The notes: a model not told the origin generated them from the sequence alone. A stretch of 64,000 nucleotides of DNA from Glutamicibacter ardleyensis (GCF_014644555.1 NZ_BMKX01000010.1:62001-126000), one strand, 5' to 3'. Positions 43,794 to 53,228 are shown, counted from the stretch's first letter. Numbers and translations are program-made.

Positions 43794-45272
43794 TTAAAAC
43801 GTGTCGCTATCCAACCCAGATTCTGAAGCATCTTTTTCGTCGCGAACTTCTATTCCAACGTCTTTCGCAGTTTCCCTACTTGAACGCTTGGAGGCGAACT
43901 TAGACTTGAATTTTCCCGTTGTATTTTCTGCGAAACCACGCAGCTTACTTTCTGGTGCGGAAGCGGAATTTGCCGCATCCACTTCTTCTCCCCCATTGGT
44001 CTTTCCAGCACTGCGGGAAACGGCATTCTTCACCGACGACATCGCTTTCTTTACGCTGGTTTTCGCTCGCGCTTCGTCCGGGATCCCGTCGCCGTCAAGA
44101 TCCACGGCACGAAAGAAATCGACCGTTCCCGAGGCGGCATCCCTTGCAGAAGACCCTGCATTATCAAGGGCAATCGAGACGCGGGATTTTTTAGCTTCTT
44201 TTTCCACATCAAGTTCTGCCAAGGCACGAAGATAAGCTGCGGCATCTACATTCGGTGGCGGCAGCATTCTCAGGTGCTTCTGGAGCCGTTGTGACTGGGA
44301 ACCCAATACGACAAAAGTCATGCCGCCGGAGATCACTCCGCCAACCACAGGGACAACCTTGCTGACAGATTTGGCAAAGCTCTGCTTCGTGATATTTATG
44401 CCAATGATCCGCAGGGTCTTTTTCATTGGGGTGTACCAAAGCGTCTTAGTAAGCGCGACACGGGCAATATTGCGTTCGATGGCAGGTGCAGCCACCCTGG
44501 CAGCGAAGGTGTTTAGCGACGCGCTTGCGCCTCCGACCTTCATCATCACTCCTAGGAACGTCGCCAGCAATCCCAGCGTTTCGTCATCAATATCTTCGGC
44601 ATCTTCGAGGAAGGACTGCCAGCCATAGACGTACGCAAGTTTCTGCATGACACGGAATGCGTGAACATAGAACTGCGTAATGTCGGCCGGAATAGTGCCT
44701 ATCATCGCAAACCCGCCCGGCAATCCGGCAAAGAATGACAAGGATGTGGATTTTCGCGTTTCAAAGTCAATGGCGCTTCGCGCGATGTCGTCTAGAACGC
44801 TAATTGATACCCCAGATCCCGCCGGCGTCCCCTCAATCGCGCCCGCAATTTGCTCAGGCGAGAACCCCCGTTTATGCAGCTCGGCTTTGAGGAATTGCTT
44901 ACGATCAATCCTGACGCCACGAAGGCGCAAGATCTTTTTCATGAACATGGTGGCGAACTGTTCGGCTTCCCGATTCTGCTCGTCGGTCAGATCCTTCAAG
45001 CCCTCTTCGGGATTTTCATCTTCAATTACCGAATCAAATTCTTTTACTTCAACACTGGCTTCAATGAGATCCTGATCTTCAACTACAATTTCGTTTTCGT
45101 TTTCGTTCGCCACGCCAAATACCACCCATAAATCGACAGTTGTGAATGAAAACAACCATAGCCGTTGATAGTGACATTTAGTCCACACCTCATGCATATG
45201 ACCGGCGTCCACACGTGCTGCAGCCATATCTGCCAGGTTTTCATGCCAAAGACGTACCGTGTTCGACGCCAT
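43794..45272 (-). CDS. EcsC-like protein with a Ca-binding-type loop, function unknown
   Basis: This protein of up to 492 residues has an acidic N-terminal region (55-100) and a central block (about 175-330) resembling EcsC: SFFAGLPGGFAMIGTIPADI, TQFYVHAFRVMQKLAYVYGW, and hydrophobic helices near 305-325 (VVPVVGGVISGGMTFVVLG). A DLDGDGIPDE loop (391-400) has the spacing of an EF-hand or thrombospondin-3 calcium site. The Lys/Ser-rich tail is disordered in appearance. The ATG at 45272 has GAGAAAAAGG upstream. A GTG at 45113 (VANENENE) is a possible later start, since residues 1-53 look unlike the rest. No function can be given. Confidence 0.65.
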   Translation of the reverse strand: MASNTVRLWHENLADMAAARVDAGHMHEVWTKCHYQRLWLFSFTTVDLWVVFGVANENENEIVVEDQDLIEASVEVKEFDSVIEDENPEEGLKDLTDEQNREAEQFATMFMKKILRLRGVRIDRKQFLKAELHKRGFSPEQIAGAIEGTPAGSGVSISVLDDIARSAIDFETRKSTSLSFFAGLPGGFAMIGTIPADITQFYVHAFRVMQKLAYVYGWQSFLEDAEDIDDETLGLLATFLGVMMKVGGASASLNTFAARVAAPAIERNIARVALTKTLWYTPMKKTLRIIGINITKQSFAKSVSKVVPVVGGVISGGMTFVVLGSQSQRLQKHLRMLPPPNVDAAAYLRALAELDVEKEAKKSRVSIALDNAGSSARDAASGTVDFFRAVDLDGDGIPDEARAKTSVKKAMSSVKNAVSRSAGKTNGGEEVDAANSASAPESKLRGFAENTTGKFKSKFASKRSSRETAKDVGIEVRDEKDASESGLDSDTF

Positions 45273-45374
45273 ACCTTTTTCTCGGGAATATTTGACACGT
45301 CAACTTGTTATTACATGCATACGCATATAAATTAGAGGTAAGCGCAAAATGTACCTCAACACCAAGGAGTGGGC

Positions 45375-46511
45375 ATGCAATTCGGAGTCTTTTCAGTCAG
45401 CGACATTACCCGCGATCCAACCACCGGTAAGATCCCTACCGAAAAAGAGCGTATCGACGCCTCGGTAGCTATCGCTAAAAAGGTCGAAGAAATCGGCATG
45501 GATGTCTTCGCTATCGGCGAGCACCACAACCGCCCATTCTTCTCATCCTCCCCCACCACTACACTGGCCTACATTGCCGCGCAGACCGAACGCATTATCC
45601 TTTCCACCGCGACCACGTTGATCACCACCAACGACCCAGTGAAGATCGCTGAAGACTTCGCGATGCTGCAGAACCTTTCCGGAGGCCGTGTTGATCTGGT
45701 TCTGGGACGCGGCAACACCGGACCGGTCTACCCATGGTTCGGTAAGAACATGCAGGACTCGGTGAACCTGACGGTAGAGAACTACAACCTACTGCGCCGC
45801 CTCTGGGATGAAGACGTAGTCAACTGGGAAGGAAAGTTCCGCACCCCGCTGCAGAACTTCACCTCTACCCCACGTCCACTAGATGATGTGGCACCATTCG
45901 TCTGGCACGGCTCCATCCGCACCCCACAGGTTGCAGAGATCGCCGCGTATTACGGCGACGGATTCTTTGCCAACAACATCTTCTGGCCAAAGGAACACTA
46001 CAAGCAGCTCATCGACCTCTACCGTGAGCGTTACGAACACTACGGCCACGGAAAAGCACACCAGGCCGTGGTTGGCTTAGGTGGCCAGTTCTACATGGCC
46101 AAGGATTCCCAGCAGGCAGTCAAGGAATTCCGCCCCTACTTCGACAACGCCCCGGTCTACGGCAATGGCCCATCAATGGAAGACTTCACCGCACAGACTC
46201 CGCTGACTGTGGGCTCCCCACAGCAGGTACTGGAAAAGACCTTGAGCTTCCAGGAGTACTTCGGCGACTACCAGCGCCAGCTCTTCCTGATTGACCACGC
46301 AGGTCTTCCACTCAAGACCGTGCTGAACCAACTGGATATGTTCGGCGAGTACGTACTACCGGAGCTGAAGAAGGAAATGGCCTCCCGTGCAGCTCCTGAT
46401 ATCGCGCAGGCACCAACTCACGCCGGACGCGTGGCTGCCCGCAACGCTAAACTGGTAGTTGAGCAAGCCAACGTCGCTAAGGAGCCAGAAGTCAGTGACC
46501 GGGACCAGTAA
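45375..46511 (+). CDS. LLM-class flavin-dependent oxidoreductase
   Basis: This 378-residue bacterial-luciferase-like monooxygenase contains MQFGVFSVSDIT, EEIGMDVFAIGEHHN, ILSTATTLITTNDPVKIAEDFAMLQNLS-type strands and GRVDLVLGRGNTGPVYPW, typical of the F420/FMN-dependent LLM fold. The substrate is unknown. AAGGAG lies 6 bases before the ATG at 45375. A MarR gene overlaps its 3' end, so the pair probably forms a regulated operon. Confidence 0.9.
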   Translation: MQFGVFSVSDITRDPTTGKIPTEKERIDASVAIAKKVEEIGMDVFAIGEHHNRPFFSSSPTTTLAYIAAQTERIILSTATTLITTNDPVKIAEDFAMLQNLSGGRVDLVLGRGNTGPVYPWFGKNMQDSVNLTVENYNLLRRLWDEDVVNWEGKFRTPLQNFTSTPRPLDDVAPFVWHGSIRTPQVAEIAAYYGDGFFANNIFWPKEHYKQLIDLYRERYEHYGHGKAHQAVVGLGGQFYMAKDSQQAVKEFRPYFDNAPVYGNGPSMEDFTAQTPLTVGSPQQVLEKTLSFQEYFGDYQRQLFLIDHAGLPLKTVLNQLDMFGEYVLPELKKEMASRAAPDIAQAPTHAGRVAARNAKLVVEQANVAKEPEVSDRDQ

Positions 46512-46953
46512 CACCCAAGCAACGCTGAAGGTCACCACAGATGCGTGGGAGGCGCTCTTTCGAGCACAGGTCGCGGTGATGAGGCAGATTACCACCATGC
46601 CTGAATTCGCGAAGCTCTCACTGCGCGAGTACGACGTACTGTTCAACCTGCGCCATGCTCCGGAAAATGAAACCCGGCTAGTTGACCTGAATAAGCACCT
46701 GCTGATCTCCCAGCCGAGCTTGAGCCGGATGATCACCCGACTCGAAGAGCGCGGGCTGGTCAGCCGCTGCACCGACCCCACCGATCAGCGCGCCAGCCGG
46801 CTGAAGCTCACCGAAGCTGGTTTGTCCATGCAGCAGGAAATCGGCCGTGCCCACGTCAAGCAGTTGCACCTGTTGTTAGGTGAGGCGATGAGCGAAGAAG
46901 AATTCATTGAACTGCAGCGTTTGAGCACGAAGCTACACAACGCGGTGGAATAG
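46495..46953 (+). CDS. MarR-family transcriptional regulator
   Basis: This 152-residue winged-helix protein contains LRDL-type features: LSLREYDVLFNLRHAPE, LNKHLLISQPSLSRMITRLEERGLVSR and DPTDQRASRL. The GTG start at 46495 has AAGGAG upstream inside the preceding oxidoreductase gene, and the two overlap by 17 bases. It probably controls that operon. Confidence 0.88.
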   Translation: MTGTSNTQATLKVTTDAWEALFRAQVAVMRQITTMPEFAKLSLREYDVLFNLRHAPENETRLVDLNKHLLISQPSLSRMITRLEERGLVSRCTDPTDQRASRLKLTEAGLSMQQEIGRAHVKQLHLLLGEAMSEEEFIELQRLSTKLHNAVE

Positions 46954-47069
46954 ACGCCACGCTTCAAGGGGCTATCAGTTCATTCAGAATTGGTAGCCCT
47001 TTGGTGTTGGACAACAATCAGGATCAGGTAACGTCGGTGGCAACCAGACCACGACGCGAAGGAGTCCTC

Positions 47070-47399
47070 GTGAACAATGCAACCCACCTACTGATCCACC
47101 GCTACCTCCCGGGCACCGGACCGCAACCACCAAGCGAAGAATTCCACGCAGAAATGCTCCAGTGGGAATCGCTGGATACGGCGCTGAAAGCCGATGATAT
47201 CCTCATCTCGTCTTTCGCCGTCCAGGACCGCGGGATAGTTTGCTCGCTCGATTCAACCAATAAGCTGGACACCGATGCCGAAATCATCTTTGCGGTGCAT
47301 GCTATCAAGGTGGCCGGGGAACAACAGGCACAGGAAATCGCCCGGCGCATGCCCCACCTGTCCTACGGCAGCGTGGAAATTCGTCCGTTGATGGAGTAG
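47070..47399 (+). CDS. YciI-like small protein
   Basis: This 109-residue soluble protein has the YCII-related (DGPF-type) layout: HLLIHRYLPGTGPQPPSEEF, a helix EMLQWESLDTAL, ILISSFAVQ and the terminal VEIRPLME. Actinobacterial members are often near sigma factors, but none is here. The GTG at 47070 is chosen for AAGGAG 6 bases upstream. The activity is unknown. Confidence 0.65.
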   Translation: MNNATHLLIHRYLPGTGPQPPSEEFHAEMLQWESLDTALKADDILISSFAVQDRGIVCSLDSTNKLDTDAEIIFAVHAIKVAGEQQAQEIARRMPHLSYGSVEIRPLME

Positions 47400-47405
47400 C
47401 AAGAG

Positions 47406-47882
47406 TTATTTGTAGAAACCTTCACGCAGGTTGATTCCGTGCTCCAGCCAGATCTTCATGGCAGCTAGCGTCCCGGTCCACCCCTCGCAGTTACCGAAGG
47501 CGCCAGTCAGCCCCTGCGGCGTGGAAAGCCACCCTGCTTCGGTGGTCTTCACCTTGGTGCGTGTTGCCTCAGCTACGGGATGGAATTCGAAGGTGACGGT
47601 ATTCATTCCGTCATCCGCTGCCACCCACTCCCCTGCCCATTTTAAGACGATCTTCTTATCCTGGATGTTTTGGATTACCTGCACCGGGAAACGATCGGGA
47701 AAATCGTGAAAGTCCCAGGTCACTTCGGCCCCTACTTCTAAACGCCCTTTGGCCCCTCCGGTGGTGAAGTAGAAGGAGAGCTGGTCTGGGTCTGCGACGG
47801 CTCCATACACTTCATGACAGGTTTTCGAAATGTGTCCACTAACTGTGAAGGACAGCGGTTCGGATGGCTGGGGAGTTTCCAT
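47406..47882 (-). CDS. SRPBCC/AHSA1-domain protein
   Basis: This 158-residue protein has the START-like AHSA1 fold pattern: HISKTCHEVYGAVADPDQLS, a Gly-rich turn FYFTTGGAKGRLEVG, the WDF strand, and a C-terminal helix GWTGTLAAMKIWLEHG. Members bind hydrophobic ligands or help Hsp90-type systems. It is convergent with the YciI-like gene, 6 bp apart. Confidence 0.8.
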   Translation of the reverse strand: METPQPSEPLSFTVSGHISKTCHEVYGAVADPDQLSFYFTTGGAKGRLEVGAEVTWDFHDFPDRFPVQVIQNIQDKKIVLKWAGEWVAADDGMNTVTFEFHPVAEATRTKVKTTEAGWLSTPQGLTGAFGNCEGWTGTLAAMKIWLEHGINLREGFYK

Positions 47883-48193
47883 AATGCAATATCTACCGCG
47901 TGCCTCCAGTAGCCGTCAACGACGTTGAGCCGGGTCTTTCCCTTCAGTTCCCAGATTCCGTGCCGCGTACCGTTCACCGGATTCATCCGGAGCACAGCGG
48001 CTATCCGCAGGAGCCCTACTCATGGCACTGCAACAAGACCTTGGATTCTTTCTTGCCGCCATCAATCAGATTATTCACCTAATAAACTTTTGCTTCTTGG
48101 ATGGCGATGAACAAGATCCGCCGCCTAGCTTGCTAGATTCCAAATAGCGAAGTTGTCAGCCTTACCGCAGCGGCGTCACCCATCGATGCCAGC
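47883..48193. other. Intergenic region of about 310 bp
   Basis: No supported gene or clear hairpin is seen. The stretch lies upstream of the SRPBCC gene (minus strand) and of a small membrane protein (plus strand), so both promoters should be here. Confidence 0.5.
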
Positions 48194-48598
48194 ATGAAGG
48201 TAACACCAGTGAATATTGTGGACACGATCTCCGTCATCGGTGAAATTCTTGCGTGGATCGGGCTCGGACTTGGCCTGCTCTGCCTGCTCCTAGCGCAACG
48301 ACAAAAGAAATTGAAGGCCGGTACCGAATACCTTGATGCCTTCGTTTTCACCGAAGGAAATCAGACATCCATCCGTTGGATGGCACCGGACGGGATGCAT
48401 GAACGGCAGCTGACTTACACTGAACGCCGCTCCATGGAATGCGGCTGGCAAACGGTCCTCGTGGACAGCAAAACCCACAGCCGGCTGGTGCGCCACGATC
48501 CACAGGAATCTTTGGAGATCTTTTCCGTGCTCGCTAAGTTCCTGCTGGGTGCCGGCGTGCTAGGTTTTGCGCTGTCTTGGTTATCGATCTTCGACTGA
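48194..48598 (+). CDS. Hypothetical two-helix membrane protein
   Basis: This 134-residue protein of unknown family has one membrane helix near the N-terminus (ILAWIGLGLGLLCLLLAQ) and one at the C-terminus (LAKFLLGAGVLGFALSWLSI). The polar domain between them (about 40-110) contains Trp and Arg-rich strands. The ribosome-binding site is weak, so the start is tentative. It is convergent with the GNAT gene. Confidence 0.6.
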   Translation: MKVTPVNIVDTISVIGEILAWIGLGLGLLCLLLAQRQKKLKAGTEYLDAFVFTEGNQTSIRWMAPDGMHERQLTYTERRSMECGWQTVLVDSKTHSRLVRHDPQESLEIFSVLAKFLLGAGVLGFALSWLSIFD

Positions 48599-48612
48599 TC
48601 ACCGCGCGCACT

Positions 48613-49125
48613 TCAGCAGCCGAATGGAGCCGCGTAGCGATAGTGGCCGGTAGGAAGCGACCGTTCGTCAAAGACCCGAACCATGAAGTGATCGCCCCAG
48701 ACAGGATCCGAGGGAATGATGCCGCGGCTAACGGCCGGCTCGTAGCCAAAACGCTGATAATAACCCGTCGCCCCGAGCAGTACGATGCCCGACACATGCT
48801 CACTCTCGGCGCGGTCGGAAATGGCCTGCATCAGCGCAGTACCGGCTCCCTTGCCCTGATACTCGGGTGCCACCGTCAACGGACCTAGACCCAGCAGCTT
48901 GTGCTTGCCATCTACTGTTCCCCAGGTGGCAATCACGTGGGCGATGACGGTGTTACCGTTCGTGGCTACTAGTGAAAACGCCGGCGAATAGCCGTCGCAT
49001 TCGAAGAGTTGCTGAACCAATCCGACTTCGCTTGGCTCAACCAGGTGATCGTCTTTGCTGAAGGCCGCATGCGTCACAGCATAAATTCCTGCTCTGTCGT
49101 CGAAGACTTCTTGCCTGATCTGCAT
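48613..49125 (-). CDS. GNAT-family N-acetyltransferase
   Basis: This 170-residue acetyltransferase has the acetyl-CoA-binding motif LTVAPEYQGKGAGTALMQAI and the later GIVLLGATGYYQRFGYEPA, typical of the GNAT group that includes YhbS-like proteins. The acceptor is unknown. It is a single gene. Confidence 0.9.
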   Translation of the reverse strand: MQIRQEVFDDRAGIYAVTHAAFSKDDHLVEPSEVGLVQQLFECDGYSPAFSLVATNGNTVIAHVIATWGTVDGKHKLLGLGPLTVAPEYQGKGAGTALMQAISDRAESEHVSGIVLLGATGYYQRFGYEPAVSRGIIPSDPVWGDHFMVRVFDERSLPTGHYRYAAPFGC

Positions 49126-49367
49126 GTTGGTAACTTACCAAAATTGAAGCTCAGATGAAGACTCGTTTCTTTGTTGGACTTTGCGCCCCGACTCAAGTAC
49201 GAGCATCAGAAAACCGAGTCCTACCAGTGAATTTATAAACTTTTCCGCGAACAGCTCCCACTAATCGTCTGAAGAACGTTTCAAAACGAGTCAAGATTTC
49301 CCTTGTCTCACGAGCCCAAAGAGTGGTCGAATGGAGCATCATCACTTGGACAACGGAGTAACTTCAG

Positions 49368-50810
49368 ATGCCCAAATACTTTGGCCCAAAGATTTTCACT
49401 GCCATGGCGCTCGGAGCCGCACTTTCCTTAGGAACCCTTCCGAGCCCGGCCATAGCTGCCGGGCAATCAGCAACGGTGCATTCAGTAACCTCGATGGCCA
49501 CCGCTTCGTCGATAGCACCGGCGAGCGCAAACTCGATATCCGTCGCGGCCGCACGGAAACTGGACCGCAACCCGAGCCACCTTGATGTATTCGTCAACAA
49601 AAGCTACCCGCTGAAGCCGGCGAGATACACACCCAAGACCAGCACGGTCAGCGGCACCGGCATTCGCCTTCGCCCGGAAGCCGCTGGGGCCTACAACAAA
49701 ATGGTGAAGGCAGCCAAGAAGTCCGGTGTCCGGGTCAAACTAATCAGTGGCTACCGGTCATACAACCGTCAGGCACAACTGTTTAACCAATACTCCAGGA
49801 TGTACGGCAAGAAGTATGCCGAACGCATCTCGGCCAAGCCTGGAACCAGCGAGCATCAGACCGGACTCGCCGCCGACGTAGGAAACTACAACGGTGCCTG
49901 TGCGCTGCAGTCCTGTTTCGAAGGCACTCCCGTGGGAAAGTGGATGAAGAAAAATGCCCATAAGTATGGGTTCATCCTGCGCTACCCAAAGGGCCAGGAA
50001 TCGGTCACCGGTTACGCCTACGAACCATGGCATTTCCGCTACGTCGGTACTTCCCTAGCCAAGTCCTACAAGAATTCGGGCGCTAAAACCTTCGAGCACT
50101 TCCATGGGGTGGCCTCGACCAAGAAGAACAGCCCTAAAACCGTGAAGGGCACCGCTAAGACCACGGCGAATCTGAATATGCGCTCCGGCGCCGGCGCCGG
50201 CAACCGGGTCATTCTCACCATCCCGCGGGGCAAGAGCGTCAAGTTGACCGGATCCAAGAAGTCCGGCTGGTACCAGGTCACCTATAAGTCGAAGACCGGA
50301 TGGGTCTCCGGAACGTATTTGAGCAATGTTTCGATGCCTAAGTCCGAAACGAAAAAGAAAGAAACCAAGAAGCCTTCCCCTAAGCCGAACAGCTCGTCAA
50401 AGAAAACGACTGCCAACCTAAATATGCGCGCTGGGGCCGGCACCAGCAACCGCGTCATTCTGACCATTCCAAAGGGCAAGACGGTCAAGGCCACCGGGAA
50501 AACCAAGTCCGGTTGGCTGCAGGTGACGTACAAGTCCAAGACCGGATGGGTCTCCGGCACCTACCTGAGCAATACCTCGACGCCAAAGAAGTCGAAGCCT
50601 AAGACCGAAAGCTCCCCGAAGAAAAAGGTCAAGACTAAAACGACCACCGCGAACTTGAATATGCGTACCGGAAACAGCACCAAGAAACAGGTCGTTTTGA
50701 CCATTCCAAAGGGGAAGAAGGTCGAAATCATCGGCTCAAAGAAGTCCGGCTGGTATCCGGTGAAGTTCAAGTCGAAGAAGGGTTGGGTTTCGGGTACTTA
50801 CCTGAAGTAG
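49368..50810 (+). CDS. Secreted D,D-carboxypeptidase (VanY type) with three SH3 repeats
   Basis: This 480-residue exported protein has a signal peptide (residues 1-31, cleavage near AIAAG). A VanY-type peptidase domain (about 85-225) carries the zinc motifs SEHQTGLAADVG and EPWHFRYVG, plus ISGYRSYNRQ. Three bacterial SH3 repeats follow, each beginning TTANLNMR and ending GWVSGTYLS or GTYLK, separated by Lys/Ser/Pro-rich linkers. The expected role is trimming of D-Ala-D-Ala peptidoglycan stems while bound to the wall. The gene is monocistronic. Confidence 0.93.
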   Translation: MPKYFGPKIFTAMALGAALSLGTLPSPAIAAGQSATVHSVTSMATASSIAPASANSISVAAARKLDRNPSHLDVFVNKSYPLKPARYTPKTSTVSGTGIRLRPEAAGAYNKMVKAAKKSGVRVKLISGYRSYNRQAQLFNQYSRMYGKKYAERISAKPGTSEHQTGLAADVGNYNGACALQSCFEGTPVGKWMKKNAHKYGFILRYPKGQESVTGYAYEPWHFRYVGTSLAKSYKNSGAKTFEHFHGVASTKKNSPKTVKGTAKTTANLNMRSGAGAGNRVILTIPRGKSVKLTGSKKSGWYQVTYKSKTGWVSGTYLSNVSMPKSETKKKETKKPSPKPNSSSKKTTANLNMRAGAGTSNRVILTIPKGKTVKATGKTKSGWLQVTYKSKTGWVSGTYLSNTSTPKKSKPKTESSPKKKVKTKTTTANLNMRTGNSTKKQVVLTIPKGKKVEIIGSKKSGWYPVKFKSKKGWVSGTYLK

Positions 50811-51202
50811 GAAGAGCAGTTGCTCTCCACCTCATTTTTATGACGCAGTGGCCTCGGCATATGCCGAGGCCACTGACCATCAAGACGTTATTTTAGGTAT
50901 GGCGCGCTAAATGGCGACGACACGGATATTCGTTGACACGCGAACGCCACGTAGATACAACAGCCATTTTGCCGTAATCAAAAGTCGAGAATAAACGCCG
51001 CCTACTGCGGCTTCGACAAACCTAGCGTTTGGTGCACCGTGCGCTTTAAATCATCAATGGCACAATCGTCCACCACATACCCAGTGAACTCCCAGTAATT
51101 GTCAGAGTGGCGGGCCACAAGCCGCACAGCTCTCTCATACAATTGCGAATAATGGCGGTCTCAGTAGGAGATTCTGTCTGCATAAACTCTGGGGGTTGCT
51201 CA
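50811..51202. other. Intergenic region of about 390 bp
   Basis: This region holds the palindromic hairpin at 50846-50875 and otherwise no supported gene. The frame of the next lipoprotein is open back to 51107, but its codons lack a ribosome-binding site and the signal peptide begins at 51203. Confidence 0.5.
50846..50875 (+). terminator. 30-bp perfect palindrome after vanY-like gene
   Basis: CAGTGGCCTCGGCAT is followed directly by its reverse complement. It begins 36 bp after the stop. As RNA it can form a long hairpin, but there is no T-run on the plus strand, so termination is inferred from position. Confidence 0.55.
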
Positions 51203-52207
51203 ATGAGCGTTCAAAAAGTAAGTCACAAGACTAAGTGGGCTGGCTTAACACTCGCCACGGCCATGCTGCTCGCAGGCTGCAGTGCGAATTCAGCCACGGA
51301 ACCAACAGAACCGTCCGCAAATTCAACCTCACCAAGCGCGGAGGCCGCAGCCGAGACAAATTCCGGCTCCCCTGCTGCGACAGCTACTTCTGCCACACCA
51401 ACGGCTTCTCCAACCCCAGCCGAGGTGACATGGGCGAAACACAAGTTCGCCAACGAGAACTTCCAGATCGAGCTTCCGTCCAATTGGAAGATCGAGACGA
51501 TCAAGCCGGACCAGTATCAGTTAGTGAAAGACATGACCGCAAGCTTCAACATCGTCTCTGAAAATGGACGCGACCTCGCAGAGGTACGCACCGGATACCC
51601 AGAAGTCTTTGACCTCACCGTACGTCCGACCACTGAAGAAAACACACTTATCGATTCGACGCCGGACCCTGCCCACAAGATGATGAACTACGCATTTATC
51701 TCATATAACGGTTCACCGAATGAAGCATGGATGATGCTCACAGCAATTGAACCTGAAATTACACCAATATGGGAAGCTCCTCTTGATGGTCCTGTCTACA
51801 CCGGTGGAACAGGACTTTTCCAGGGAAAGCTCGATAATAAAGCAGTGCTTCCAAGTGTAGACCCAGCACTAAAAGGCACCAAGCGATTCAAGGCTTACAC
51901 CAAGACCGCCGAGTACAAGGATCTTAAAAAGACCATGCTGTCTTTCAAGCAGCTGAAAGCCGCACCAGCTGAACAAGAAGCTACTGGCGGTAACTGCGTA
52001 GGCGCTCAGTACACTTATGATCTCGGCGATTCAGACATGTCCTGCGATGAAGCCAAGGCCTTCTTCTCGCAGATCCTCAAGCAGCCGATAAGTACTGGTG
52101 CTGCGGAAATTATGGGTGTCGGTGCTTGCATGATGCCGTTCGATACAGACCCTGGCTACTGCAACATTGATGCCTCCGGCGGCAAATTCACCGTCACCAA
52201 AAAATAG
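51203..52207 (+). CDS. Lipoprotein of unknown function
   Basis: This lipoprotein of about 334 residues has a signal peptide ending at lipobox LLAGC, a Ser/Thr/Ala/Pro-rich linker (to about residue 75) and a globular domain. It contains FQIELPSNWKIETI, a PsbP/DUF1795-like opening strand. A C-terminal segment has four Cys (NCVGAQ, MSCDEA, GACMMP, GYCNID) that probably form two disulfides. The ATG at 51203 has GGGGG upstream. No family with known function is recognised. Confidence 0.7.
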   Translation: MSVQKVSHKTKWAGLTLATAMLLAGCSANSATEPTEPSANSTSPSAEAAAETNSGSPAATATSATPTASPTPAEVTWAKHKFANENFQIELPSNWKIETIKPDQYQLVKDMTASFNIVSENGRDLAEVRTGYPEVFDLTVRPTTEENTLIDSTPDPAHKMMNYAFISYNGSPNEAWMMLTAIEPEITPIWEAPLDGPVYTGGTGLFQGKLDNKAVLPSVDPALKGTKRFKAYTKTAEYKDLKKTMLSFKQLKAAPAEQEATGGNCVGAQYTYDLGDSDMSCDEAKAFFSQILKQPISTGAAEIMGVGACMMPFDTDPGYCNIDASGGKFTVTKK

Positions 52208-52531
52208 CTCAGTTCATCCCTTGCTGCGTGTCAGGCATGCCGGGCTTAGGTAAGCCGCCTGGTACGCAATAACATCCAACGAAACCACGTGATTTCGCTG
52301 TTGCTAACGGATGGTGTCTATGTTTAGCACTTCTGGAAACTACTACTGTCGACGCGATCTAACTAAAACTAGTCCACAGTAGCCCAGTCATCTCACTACT
52401 ACATTTATCAGTGATTCGACACCCACGGGCATACTTTGGTAAGCACGACGCCATTATTGTGACCAGCATCGGCTTGCCCTAAGACGGGTCGAACCTGGGT
52501 CTTCTTCTTATTGACTACCTTGCTGTGCCGA
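52208..52531. other. Intergenic region without recognisable gene
   Basis: Between the lipoprotein gene and the terminator at 52532 I see no open frame with a ribosome-binding site and no clear repeat. The sequence is moderately AT-rich. Confidence 0.5.
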
Positions 52532-52578
52532 TAAAAACTGCCGCGGAGCGACGCCCTGACGGAGGCGCTCCGCGGCAG
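52532..52578 (-). terminator. Terminator of the possible UDG-fold gene
   Basis: CTGCCGCGGAGCG (52538-52550) pairs with CGCTCCGCGGCAG (52566-52578). On the minus strand it is followed by TTTTTAT, so it ends the gene at 52590-53228. Confidence 0.85.
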
Positions 52579-52589
52579 CCGTTTTACAA

Positions 52590-53228
52590 CTATCGAGATA
52601 GCTGAAGTTGCTCGTCCAAGATAGACTTCACAACCGTCTTGTATCGTTCAATGTTCGATACGGATCTTGCGGAGTCAGGTCCAAAGATCTCGTTATAGTA
52701 TCTAGAAATATTACCGTTATTGGCTCCCGAATAGTGCGGGAGAAGGATTACCTTGCCAGGATACTTTCGTTCTGCCGCAAGCTGTTGAATCAATTGGTGA
52801 GCTTGCTTTCCCAAAACTAGAAATGTCGGGTTGGTAGCACCTAGGCCACGGACTTCTTCCAACAACGCGTCAAAGTCAGAAGACTTTGGAATTGCCTTTG
52901 TTGCATCAGGGTCAAAGATATCCTTAACCAGATCCGTCATGTAAGCGCCCCACACCGGGGTGCCACGTAGCGCTTCACCCAGCAGATGGTCGTTTGACTT
53001 TACGCTTGTATGGAAGTTTGGTGGGCCGTCAATTTCTCGTTTACTCCCACGGTTCAAGGCAACTACTACAACGTCAGTATGAAGGACGTCCAGTAGCGAC
53101 TCGTCGTCGGCAGGAAAATGCAGGTTATCTCCTGAGATGGGCAATGATCCAGAAGGATCACCCCACACCGCCCAAGTCCCGTGTTCGCTGTCTCGGCTTT
53201 TCTTGTACAGATGAGAGGAAATCGTCAT
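52590..53228 (-). CDS. Hypothetical protein, possible uracil-DNA-glycosylase-like fold
   Basis: This 212-residue soluble protein is not firmly recognised. It contains TDVVVVALNRGSKREIDGPP near residues 51-70, WGAYMTDLVKDIF, PTFLVLGKQAHQLIQQLA and KVILLPHYSGANNGNISRYY. This order (a LNxG-type loop, a TDL-V-K strand, an LG..A helix and an H-x-SGxNN loop) resembles UDG-superfamily proteins, whose last motif reads HPSxxN. The catalytic first motif is not the usual GQDPY, so DNA glycosylase activity is doubtful. The gene is alone, with its own terminator and AT-richer codons than the nad operon, consistent with an accessory gene. Confidence 0.55.
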   Translation of the reverse strand: MTISSHLYKKSRDSEHGTWAVWGDPSGSLPISGDNLHFPADDESLLDVLHTDVVVVALNRGSKREIDGPPNFHTSVKSNDHLLGEALRGTPVWGAYMTDLVKDIFDPDATKAIPKSSDFDALLEEVRGLGATNPTFLVLGKQAHQLIQQLAAERKYPGKVILLPHYSGANNGNISRYYNEIFGPDSARSVSNIERYKTVVKSILDEQLQLSR

